Shown here: positions 1 through 5,922 of the stretch, piece by piece | Layout: the number at the start of each line of letters is the position of its first letter | Numbering within the stretch: the first letter of the stretch is position 1 | Assembly: GCA_028716305.1 (NCBI GenBank) | Contig: JAQUQA010000080.1 | Coordinates: 1 to 5,989, forward strand | Source of the DNA: Candidatus Omnitrophota bacterium | GTDB taxonomy: Bacteria > Omnitrophota > Gorgyraeia > Gygaellales > Profunditerraquicolaceae | DNA: 5,989 nt | Direction of reading: 5' to 3' | Notes under the pieces: generated by a model | What the model saw: only the letters and a program-made list of their open reading frames with translations | Told to the model about the DNA's origin: nothing | Databases searched by the model: none | Translations under genes and position numbers: made by a program

Positions 1-420
1 GAAAAGATGAAAAAAGAGATCGTTTTGCCCATTGATCACGTAGTGGTAGAAAAGATCGACGTGCAGGTCAAGATAGAAGTGGTTCAGGAAAACATCCCGG
101 AGGGAAAGATCGCCGTGGATGTCGGTCCAAAAACGGTAGAATTATTCAAGAATAAATTGAAGGGGGCAAAGACCGTAGTCTGGAACGGGCCCCTGGGTAT
201 CTTTGAAATGGACGCCTTTAGCAAGGGCACGCAGGAAGTTGCCGAATTTCTCGGTTCACTGCAGGCGACCACGATCATCGGGGGAGGAGATACCGCGGCG
301 GCGATCGCGAAATTCAAACTCGAGAACAAGATGACGCATATCTCTACAGGAGGAGGAGCTAGCCTGGAATACCTGGAGGGCAAAACCCTTCCCGGGGTCG
401 CGGCTTTAGCAAATAAATAA
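1..420 (+). CDS. pgk: Phosphoglycerate kinase, C-terminal third (5' end outside window)
   Basis: Phosphoglycerate kinase transfers phosphate between 1,3-bisphosphoglycerate and ADP in cytoplasmic glycolysis/gluconeogenesis. The frame is open from base 1; the ATG at 7 is an internal methionine, because the preceding codons (Glu-Lys) and the text after it fit mid-protein PGK sequence. About 139 residues are present of a family length near 390-400, so this is the C-terminal nucleotide-binding domain. Visible family motifs are VDVGPKT (about 118-138), the WNGPLGIFE segment (from 181), the glycine-rich GGGDTAAA (280-303) and HISTGGGASLE (337-369), which together form the ATP site and the hinge-proximal C-terminus. 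The protein ends LPGVAAL plus a short tail, a normal PGK ending. tpiA follows after 2 bases, the usual glycolytic pairing. Identification is essentially certain; only the N-terminal domain is unseen. Confidence 0.97.
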   Translation, partial: EKMKKEIVLPIDHVVVEKIDVQVKIEVVQENIPEGKIAVDVGPKTVELFKNKLKGAKTVVWNGPLGIFEMDAFSKGTQEVAEFLGSLQATTIIGGGDTAAAIAKFKLENKMTHISTGGGASLEYLEGKTLPGVAALANK

Positions 421-422
421 AT

Positions 423-1196
423 ATGAGGAAAACGATTATTGCCGGAAACTGGAAAATGTATAAAACTATCGTTGAGGCGATCGACCTGTCCACGATTTTA
501 AAGAGGGACCTGTTTGAAGTGGATTTTCAAGCGATCGATGTCGTGCTTTGCCCGGCTTTTACCGCCTTAAGCGAGGTCTCGGAGGTCATTTCGGAGTCAG
601 AGATAAAACTGGGGGCCCAGGATGTCTATTGGCAGGAGGAAGGGGCTTTTACCGGAGAGGTATCCTGCAAGATGCTTAAAGATGCCGGATGTAATTTCGT
701 GATCATCGGCCATTCCGAACGCAGGCAGTTTTTCGGGGAAACAAACGAAACGGTGAACAAAAAATTAAATGCTGTCCTGGGGCACGGCCTGCTGCCCATT
801 CTCTGTGTGGGGGAAAACCTGCAAGAGAGAGAGAAAGGGGTTACTTTTAAGGTGCTCGATGACCATCTGGAAAACGGCCTGAAAGGAATTTCCCAGGATG
901 ATCTTTTAAAAACCACCATCGCTTATGAACCGGTCTGGGCCATCGGGACAGGCAAGACGGCCACGCCGCAACAGGCCCAGGAGGCGCACAATTATATCCG
1001 TAAAACATTGGCGCGGCTTTATTCCAAAGAAGTAGCCGCGGAAGCCAGGATACAATACGGCGGCAGCGTAAAACCGGATAACATCGGCGATTTAATGCGG
1101 CAGCCTGACGTCGACGGCGCGCTGGTAGGAGGCGCAAGCTTATCGGCCGAATCGTTTACGGCTATCGTAAAAAAAGCAGAAGAGGTAAAAAAATGA
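423..1196 (+). CDS. tpiA: Triose-phosphate isomerase
   Basis: Interconverts dihydroxyacetone phosphate and glyceraldehyde 3-phosphate in the cytoplasm. The 257-residue length is standard for a bacterial TIM-barrel isomerase. Key residues are in place: Asn9 and Lys11 in AGNWKM at the N-terminus, the electrophilic His97 in IIGHSERR, the catalytic base Glu169 in AYEPVWAIGTGKTA (which also holds the mobile loop 6), and phosphate-binding YGGSVKP (212-218) and GALVGGASL (232-240). The ATG at 423 lies 2 bases after the pgk stop. No Shine-Dalgarno sequence is seen in the A/T-only stretch before it, so initiation probably depends on ribosomes finishing pgk (inference). The stop overlaps the secG start by 4 bases. 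Nothing suggests damage or an unusual variant. Confidence 0.98.
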   Translation: MRKTIIAGNWKMYKTIVEAIDLSTILKRDLFEVDFQAIDVVLCPAFTALSEVSEVISESEIKLGAQDVYWQEEGAFTGEVSCKMLKDAGCNFVIIGHSERRQFFGETNETVNKKLNAVLGHGLLPILCVGENLQEREKGVTFKVLDDHLENGLKGISQDDLLKTTIAYEPVWAIGTGKTATPQQAQEAHNYIRKTLARLYSKEVAAEARIQYGGSVKPDNIGDLMRQPDVDGALVGGASLSAESFTAIVKKAEEVKK

Positions 1197-1582
1197 TCCC
1201 ATTTGTCATCGCTGTTCATGTGTTGATTTGCGTACTGTTAATCATCATTATTTTGATCCAGTCCGGAAGAGGCGGCGGCCTGGTAGAGAATTTCTCAGGG
1301 GTCGAATCGATGTTCGGCACAAAGACCAGCACCTTTCTGACCAAATCCACTACAGTGCTTTCCATCGCGTTTTTTGTGACCTGCCTGAGCCTGGCTTTAA
1401 TCTCGGCCAAACAGAGCCGTTCTTTAATGAAAGGCATTAAAACCCAGCCGGCGGATGCGGCAGCAACTACCCCCGGCTCCGCGCAACCCGCTAGTAAACC
1501 CGAAACCCCGGCGCAAAACCCGGTTGACCAGACAACGGCTAAAGAAGGTGCGAACGATCAAAAGCAAAATTCGAAAGAATAA
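1193..1582 (+). CDS. secG: SecG preprotein translocase subunit with extended C-terminal tail
   Basis: SecG is the small accessory subunit of the SecYEG channel in the inner membrane. The 129-residue protein has a first membrane segment at about residues 4-22, the conserved SecG loop LIQSGRGGGL (21-30) followed by an FG-T/K-rich stretch near 41-51 (FGTKTSTFLTK), and a second membrane segment at about 52-72. This is the standard two-helix SecG topology. Residues 73-129 form a hydrophilic tail rich in Pro, Ala, Gln, Thr and Lys with no recognisable fold; many SecG proteins have a similar but often shorter tail. The start codon overlaps the tpiA stop (ATGA) and is preceded by GAGGT at 1182-1186, a well-spaced ribosome site. 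A terminator-like hairpin begins 33 bases after the stop. Placement after tpiA is common in bacteria. Confidence 0.95.
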   Translation: MIPFVIAVHVLICVLLIIIILIQSGRGGGLVENFSGVESMFGTKTSTFLTKSTTVLSIAFFVTCLSLALISAKQSRSLMKGIKTQPADAAATTPGSAQPASKPETPAQNPVDQTTAKEGANDQKQNSKE

Positions 1583-1595
1583 TCCGCTTTTGGGT

Positions 1596-3200
1596 TTGCT
1601 TTGCAAGTGTCCCGTAAAAAGACTACTATTACTTATGGTAGTCTTTTTTGTTTTTTCAGGCGCGGTTTACGCCCGGGATTACGGCGATGCCATAGTTTCC
1701 GCTTCGATAGCCGATGCCAGGACCTTGATGCCGATACTGGCGTCTGACTCCGCCTCCAGCCAGGTAAGCGGCATGATCTTTAACGGGCTGGTTAAATATA
1801 ACAAAGATATCCACCTGGTCGGCGACCTGGCAGAAAGCTGGGAGGTCAAAGAGAACGGGTTGGTAATTATTTTTCATCTCAAGAAAGGGGTGCGTTGGCA
1901 GGACGGCCACCCCTTTACCGGCCGTGATGTTGAATTCACGTACCGTAAGATGATTGACCCACAAGTCAGGACTCCTTACAGCGGAGACTTCGAACGGGTA
2001 AAGAGCCTGGAGCTTTTGGATGACTACACGATCAAACTCACCTATAAAGAACCTTTTGTCCCTGCTCTAAGCAGCTGGGGGATGTCAATCATCCCCGAAC
2101 ACCTTTTGAAGGATAAAGATATCAACGATTCGGAATTCTCCCGGCATCCGGTCGGTACCGGCCCATATAAACTTAAATCATGGAGCACGCAGGATAAGAT
2201 CGAACTGGTTTCCAATCACGATTATTTTGAGAAAAGGCCGTATCTGGATCGTTACATCTACCGGGTGATCCCCGATGAGGCGACAATCTTCCTGGAGCTG
2301 CAAACCCGGAACATCGATTCTGCAGGGCTCACCCCTTTACAATATTCCCGCCAGACCGACGGCGTTTTCTTTAAAAAAAACTTCCGTAAATTCCTCCTGC
2401 CGAGCTTTACTTACGTTTACATGGGTTACAATCTTTCCGATCCAAAATTCAAGGACCTGCGGGTACGCCAGGCCCTGAATTATGCCGTGGATAAAGAAGA
2501 GATCATTAAAATCGTTCTCTTAGGGTACGGCACGGTTTCCAACGGCCCTTTTGTGCCGCAATTATGGGCCCATAATCCAAAGGTAAAGCCTTGCGAATAT
2601 GATCCCGAATTGGCAAAAGAGCTCCTGCGGCAGGCAGGTTGGACTGATTCCAATCGGGACGGCTGGCTGGATAAAGAAAAAAGGAAATTCGAATTCACGA
2701 TCATTACCAACCAGGGAAACCAGGAGCGTATCAAGACCGCCCAGATCATCCAGCGCCGGCTCAAGGATATCGGGATCAAGGTAAATATCAAGGTCGTGGA
2801 GTGGAGTGTTTTTATCGCTGAATTCATCGATAAGCGCAATTTTGAAGCTATTATCATGGGATGGTCATTGCCTCTGGACCCGGATAATTTCGATATCTGG
2901 CATTCTTCCAAGACCAGGCCGGGAGAATTTAATTTTGTCGGCTTCCAGAATAAAGAGCTGGATTCCCTGCTTGAAGAGGGGCGCCGGGAATTCAATCAGG
3001 AAAAACGAAAATCGATCTACTGGCGCATAAACCAGATACTTTACGCTGAACAGCCCTACATGTTCCTTTATGTCCCGGACAGCCTTTCCATATTAAGCAG
3101 CCGGTTTGAAGGGGTAAAGCCCGAACCGATCGGTATCGGTTATAATTTTATCGATTGGTGGGTGCCGAAGGACAAGCAAAAGTACAGGGCGGTGCAGTAG
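1596..3200 (+). CDS. Periplasmic substrate-binding protein of a peptide/nickel-type ABC transporter (DppA/OppA family)
   Basis: A family 5 extracellular solute-binding protein (SBP_bac_5) that captures the ligand in the periplasm and delivers it to the downstream permeases. The mature part begins as in this family and carries LAESWEV then FHLKKGVRWQDGHPFT, GTGPYKLKSW (from residue 187), LNYAVDKEEI (from 294), YDPELAKELLRQAGW just before 350 and GWSLPLDPDNF (about 422-432). A DSNRDGWLD loop (351-359) resembles the calcium-binding loop seen in some relatives. Residues 1-26 form a signal peptide: CPVKR, a Leu/Val/Phe core, then VYA before the predicted cut. There is no lipobox Cys. The start is uncertain: I chose TTG at 1596 (534 residues); TTG 1590 and GTG 1548 (overlapping secG by 35 bases) are alternatives. 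ATG 1635 would remove the charged n-region, and the ATG at 1455 would add a basic leader lying in the secG frame shadow. No clear Shine-Dalgarno precedes any of them. The ligand cannot be deduced. Confidence 0.92.
   Translation: MLCKCPVKRLLLLMVVFFVFSGAVYARDYGDAIVSASIADARTLMPILASDSASSQVSGMIFNGLVKYNKDIHLVGDLAESWEVKENGLVIIFHLKKGVRWQDGHPFTGRDVEFTYRKMIDPQVRTPYSGDFERVKSLELLDDYTIKLTYKEPFVPALSSWGMSIIPEHLLKDKDINDSEFSRHPVGTGPYKLKSWSTQDKIELVSNHDYFEKRPYLDRYIYRVIPDEATIFLELQTRNIDSAGLTPLQYSRQTDGVFFKKNFRKFLLPSFTYVYMGYNLSDPKFKDLRVRQALNYAVDKEEIIKIVLLGYGTVSNGPFVPQLWAHNPKVKPCEYDPELAKELLRQAGWTDSNRDGWLDKEKRKFEFTIITNQGNQERIKTAQIIQRRLKDIGIKVNIKVVEWSVFIAEFIDKRNFEAIIMGWSLPLDPDNFDIWHSSKTRPGEFNFVGFQNKELDSLLEEGRREFNQEKRKSIYWRINQILYAEQPYMFLYVPDSLSILSSRFEGVKPEPIGIGYNFIDWWVPKDKQKYRAVQ
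1616..1656 (+). terminator. Intrinsic terminator-like hairpin inside the start of the binding-protein gene
   Basis: AAAAAGACTAC (1616-1626) is perfectly complementary to GTAGTCTTTTT (1638-1648). The stem extends by a G-T wobble and two A-T pairs (1627-1629 with 1635-1637), leaving a 5-base loop TACTT (1630-1634). A T-rich run, broken by one G, continues to 1656. This is the layout of a rho-independent terminator, and because A residues open the 5' arm it could also work on the other strand. It fits as the end of the pgk-tpiA-secG unit, but it lies within the signal-peptide codons of the next gene, so it may act conditionally. Only three G-C pairs are in the stem, so its strength is uncertain. 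Confidence 0.6.
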
Positions 3201-3344
3201 AGTCAGAGGGACGAGAGACGAAGGACGAGGGACGAAGAGTCGGTCACAGGTCACAAGCTTCGTTCGGCGTTCAGGGTTCAGCGTTCGGCGTAAATTCAAA
3301 TCACTTAATCTTACAGCTTACAACTTATAACTTACAGCTGAACT
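3201..3344. repeat. Mosaic of degenerate 7-base tandem repeats (four families)
   Basis: Directly after the binding-protein stop, the sequence falls into 7-base units. Family 1 is GGGACGA-like, four copies at 3208-3235 (gggacga, gagacga, aggacga, gggacga). Family 2 is GTCACAG-like, two copies at 3243-3256. Family 3 is TTCGGCG-like, four copies at 3263-3290 (ttcggcg, ttcaggg, ttcagcg, ttcggcg). Family 4 is CTTACAG-like, four copies at 3310-3337 (cttacag, cttacaa, cttataa, cttacag) with a decayed fifth at 3338. Reading frames crossing it give low-complexity text and are not genes. Heptamer tandem repeats between genes are known, for example the STRR sequences of filamentous cyanobacteria; the function here is unknown. 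Confidence 0.85.
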
Positions 3345-3363
3345 TTAAGTTTTTAGTTAAAAA

Positions 3364-4344
3364 ATGTCATACTACATCATCAAACGATTACTGGGTATCA
3401 TTCCGCTGCTTTTGGGCATTACTATAATCAGCTTTGTCATCATCCACCTGGCCCCAGGCAAACCCACGCAACTCGAGATGTCCATGAATCCCAAGGTCTC
3501 TTATGAGGCAAGGCTGCGTTTGGAAAAACTTTACGGGTTGGATCAGCCTTTGTATCTGCAGTATACCAATTGGCTAAAGCGCTTTGCCAGGCTCGACTTC
3601 GGGCCTTCCCTGACCGATAATCGTCCGGTGCTTGATAAAATACTTGAACGGATCCCGGTTACCCTGACCATCAACATCTCAAGCATGTTATTGATCTTTC
3701 TGGTCGCCATACCCCTGGGGATCAGAAGCGCGCTTAACCCCGAAGGGGCATTTGATAAGATTACGACTTTTTTCGTTTTCTTATTTTTCGCGGCGCCCAC
3801 CTTTTGGCTAGCGCTTTTATTAATGAATTTATTCTGCATTACCCTCGGCTGGCTGCCGGTTTCCGGATTGACCAGTCTGGATTTCGAATATTTCGGCCCG
3901 GTACGTAAAGCCGTGGACCTGGCCTGGCATTTGACCTTACCGGTCTTTGTATCCAGTATCGGGAGTCTCGCCGGGATCTCGCGTTATATGCGTTCAAGCA
4001 TGATCGAGGCGCTAAAGCAGCCGTTTATCTATACCGCCCGCGCCAAGGGCCTGCCCAGAAACACAGTAATCTACAAACACGCCTTACGTAACGCCATTCT
4101 ACCGATTGCCACGATCCTTGGCCTGTCCATTCCGGCGCTTTTGGGAGGCAGTGTGATCTTTGAATCTATTTTCGCCATTCCCGGGATCGGACGGCTTTTT
4201 TACGAAGCGGTAATGACACGCGACTTCAACCTGATCATGGCAGAGGTTGTTTTAGGGGCGATCCTGACCATGCTCGGTAATTTGATTGCCGATATCAGCT
4301 ACGCTTACATCGACCCCAGAATCAGGTATAGAAATGAAAAATAA
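3364..4344 (+). CDS. dppB: ABC transporter permease, DppB/OppB family
   Basis: One of two inner-membrane channel subunits of the peptide/nickel-type importer. The 326 residues match the family length. The N-terminus (MSYYIIKRLLGIIPLLLGIT, then a hydrophobic run to about residue 28 and HLAPGKP) is the typical first membrane helix of DppB. It is followed by a periplasmic region with YGLDQPLYLQY and further helices at about 100-120, 136-160, 185-205, 245-270 and 290-315. The cytoplasmic EAA loop that docks with the ATPase is seen at 215-240 (EALKQPFIYTARAKGLP, invariant Gly229). The ATG at 3364 matches the family start, but only A/T-rich sequence precedes it and no Shine-Dalgarno is visible. The gene is separated from the binding-protein gene by a 163-base repeat-filled gap and overlaps permease C by 11 bases. 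The symbol reflects the family; the substrate is not established. Confidence 0.94.
   Translation: MSYYIIKRLLGIIPLLLGITIISFVIIHLAPGKPTQLEMSMNPKVSYEARLRLEKLYGLDQPLYLQYTNWLKRFARLDFGPSLTDNRPVLDKILERIPVTLTINISSMLLIFLVAIPLGIRSALNPEGAFDKITTFFVFLFFAAPTFWLALLLMNLFCITLGWLPVSGLTSLDFEYFGPVRKAVDLAWHLTLPVFVSSIGSLAGISRYMRSSMIEALKQPFIYTARAKGLPRNTVIYKHALRNAILPIATILGLSIPALLGGSVIFESIFAIPGIGRLFYEAVMTRDFNLIMAEVVLGAILTMLGNLIADISYAYIDPRIRYRNEK
4324..4327 (+). promoter_or_regulatory. Ribosome-binding site deciding the permease C start
   Basis: AGGT lies 6 bases before the ATG at 4334. An upstream in-frame ATG at 4286 has no comparable site and would add 16 residues (MPISATLTS...) that do not look like a permease N-terminus. 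This supports 4334 as the start, where MKNNKLL leads straight into the first membrane helix. Confidence 0.6.
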
Positions 4345-5128
4345 TAAATTACTGACAATCGGGATAATAATCATCTCTGCCTTTGCCCTGATCGCGCTTT
4401 TTGCCGGTTTGATCAGCCCCTATGATCCGTCCTTTATCGATCAGGATAACCTGCTCATGAAGCCATCGGCAAAGCATTGGATGGGCACGGATAACCTGGG
4501 CAGGGACATTCTTAGCCGGATCATTTATGGAGCGCGGATCTCCTTAAGCATCGGCTTGATCGCCGTCGGAATAGCCACCCTGATCGGCGTGCTCCTGGGG
4601 TCAATAGCCGGATATTACGGGGGGATCATTGACGGATTGATCATGCGCCTGGTTGATATCATGCTCTGTTTTCCCACCTTCTTTTTAATTTTGGCAGTAG
4701 TGGCAATTTTAGAACCTTCGATTTACAACATCATGATTATTATCGGGTTGACCGGCTGGATGGGCACGGCCAGGCTGATCCGAGCGGAGATCCTTTCCTT
4801 GAAAGAAAGGGAATTTATCCAGGCCTCCAGGGCCACCGGCGCCTCTTCCGGCAGGATCATCTTAACCCATCTGGTGCCCAATGCCATCGGCCCGGTAGTG
4901 ATAAATGCCATCTTGGGAGTTGCCGGGGCGATCCTCCTGGAATCAAGCTTAAGTTTCCTGGGCCTGGGAGTGCAGCCTCCGACGCCCAGCTGGGGGAATA
5001 TCTTAATCGAGTCAAAATCCACCCTTGGTGTTGCCTGGTGGATAACGGTTTTCCCCGGATTGGCAATATTGATCACAATCCTGGGGTTTAATTTTATCGG
5101 AGAGGGAATAAAAAAGAGGATCGGATGA
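4334..5128 (+). CDS. dppC: ABC transporter permease, DppC/OppC family
   Basis: Second inner-membrane channel subunit, pairing with the preceding permease. The 264 residues are slightly short but within family range. A first membrane helix spans about residues 7-28, then ISPYDP and the diagnostic HWMGTDNLGRDILSRIIYGA (48-67). Further helices lie at about 72-95, 103-130, 133-148, 190-215 and 235-258. The EAA docking loop is at 152-178 (EREFIQASRATGAS, Gly169), and the conserved ESSLSFLGLGVQPPTPSWG follows near 204-222. The start overlaps the dppB stop by 11 bases and the stop overlaps the next start by 4 bases (ATGA), so expression is probably translationally coupled. No defect is seen. The family call is firm; the transported substrate is unknown. 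Confidence 0.94.
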   Translation: MKNNKLLTIGIIIISAFALIALFAGLISPYDPSFIDQDNLLMKPSAKHWMGTDNLGRDILSRIIYGARISLSIGLIAVGIATLIGVLLGSIAGYYGGIIDGLIMRLVDIMLCFPTFFLILAVVAILEPSIYNIMIIIGLTGWMGTARLIRAEILSLKEREFIQASRATGASSGRIILTHLVPNAIGPVVINAILGVAGAILLESSLSFLGLGVQPPTPSWGNILIESKSTLGVAWWITVFPGLAILITILGFNFIGEGIKKRIG

Positions 5129-5922
5129 CACCGGAAATTTTAGAGATCATTGACCTGAAAGTAGATTTTTGCCTCCAGGGAAAAATCAATCAAGCCGTAG
5201 GTGGAGTCTCCTTGTTTATCCGCGATCACGAAACCGTTGTCTTGGCCGGAGAATCTGGTTCAGGGAAAACGGTTACCGCCTTAAGCATTACCGGGATCCT
5301 TCCGCCAAATGCCTTGATCGCGCAGGGAAAGATATTATACCGGGGCCGGGACCTTTTGACCCTGGGGGAAGACGCCTTGTCGCGTATCAGGGGTAACCAG
5401 ATCGCTTATATTTTTCAGGAACCAGGGGCCTACCTGAATCCGGTCCTCAGTATCGGCGATCAGTTGAGCGAAACCATTATCCTGCACCAGGGGCTGACAA
5501 AAGAAGCCGCCAGAGAGGAGGCCGCGGAGTTACTGGCACTGGTAAAAATAAGGGACCCCAAAGATATAATACGCAGTTATCCGCATCAACTTTCCGGAGG
5601 AATGAACCAAAGGGTTTTTCTGGCCATGGCCCTGGCCTGTAAACCCAGGATACTGATCGCCGATGAGCCGACTACCTCGCTTGACGTAACCGTAGAGGCC
5701 AAGATGCTGGAACTTTTGATGGGTCTGAAAAAAGAGATCGGTTTTGCACTGCTTTTTATAACGCATAACCTTTCGATCGCGAAGAAAATAGCCGACAGGA
5801 TCTACGTCATGTATCGCGGCAAGATAGTAGAGGAAGGGGACCAAGACAAGATCCTTACCCGTCCGGAACATGCCCATACCAAAGAGCTCGTGGCGGCATT
5901 TGAAAAGATCGGAAAATTATGA
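5125..5922 (+). CDS. dppD: ABC transporter ATP-binding protein, DppD/OppD family, short form
   Basis: Cytoplasmic ATPase that powers the importer, expected to pair with the following ATPase. Its motifs are intact: Walker A GESGSGKT (42-49), Q-loop Gln98 in IFQEPGAYLNPV, signature LSGGMNQR (156-163), Walker B ILIADEP (176-182) with catalytic Glu181, D-loop SLD (185-187) and switch His214 in FITHNLS. The 265 residues end soon after HAHTKEL (the position of the usual HPYT motif), so the C-terminal oligo_HPY extension of classical DppD/OppD (about 320-335 residues) is missing. NikD-type ATPases are of similar short length, so a non-peptide substrate is not excluded. The ATG at 5125 overlaps the dppC stop and is preceded by AGAGGA (5115-5120). 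The stop overlaps the next gene by 4 bases, so there is no sign that the short end is a frameshift. Confidence 0.93.
   Translation: MTPEILEIIDLKVDFCLQGKINQAVGGVSLFIRDHETVVLAGESGSGKTVTALSITGILPPNALIAQGKILYRGRDLLTLGEDALSRIRGNQIAYIFQEPGAYLNPVLSIGDQLSETIILHQGLTKEAAREEAAELLALVKIRDPKDIIRSYPHQLSGGMNQRVFLAMALACKPRILIADEPTTSLDVTVEAKMLELLMGLKKEIGFALLFITHNLSIAKKIADRIYVMYRGKIVEEGDQDKILTRPEHAHTKELVAAFEKIGKL

Noticed and set aside
1455..1595. In-frame extension of the binding protein upstream to ATG 1455 (581 residues)
   Set aside because: The extension lies in the shadow of the secG tail, is an Arg/Lys/Pro-rich low-complexity text, and would bury the signal peptide about 60 residues inside the protein.
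1601..1629. Possible promoter TTGCAA - 17 bases - TACTAT, which would start a near-leaderless transcript at ATG 1635
   Set aside because: Each box matches consensus at only 4 of 6 positions, and ATG 1635 would give a signal peptide without basic residues. Spacing is ideal but chance is a sufficient explanation.
2480..2995. Long minus-strand reading frame (171 codons) opposite the binding protein
   Set aside because: It is antisense to conserved SBP_bac_5 sequence, is Ser-rich with no recognisable motif, and is explained by codon bias of the real gene.
3093..3299. Minus-strand reading frame of 68 codons ending in the repeat gap
   Set aside because: Its text (PRPSSLVP-like) is the reverse translation of the GGGACGA repeats, a typical spurious product of such arrays.
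3201..3344. CRISPR array
   Set aside because: The units are 7 bases, tandem and degenerate, without the 20-40 base repeats and unique spacers of a CRISPR array, and no cas gene is nearby.
3301..3363. A/T-rich stretch before permease B as a promoter
   Set aside because: I could not find a -35/-10 pair near consensus with suitable spacing; the A/T richness follows from the CTTACAA-type heptamers and a T/A run.
3155..3427. Plus-strand reading frame of 90 codons across the repeat gap
   Set aside because: It overlaps the ends of two solid genes in another frame, and its middle is a translation of the heptamer repeats. No protein family is recognisable.
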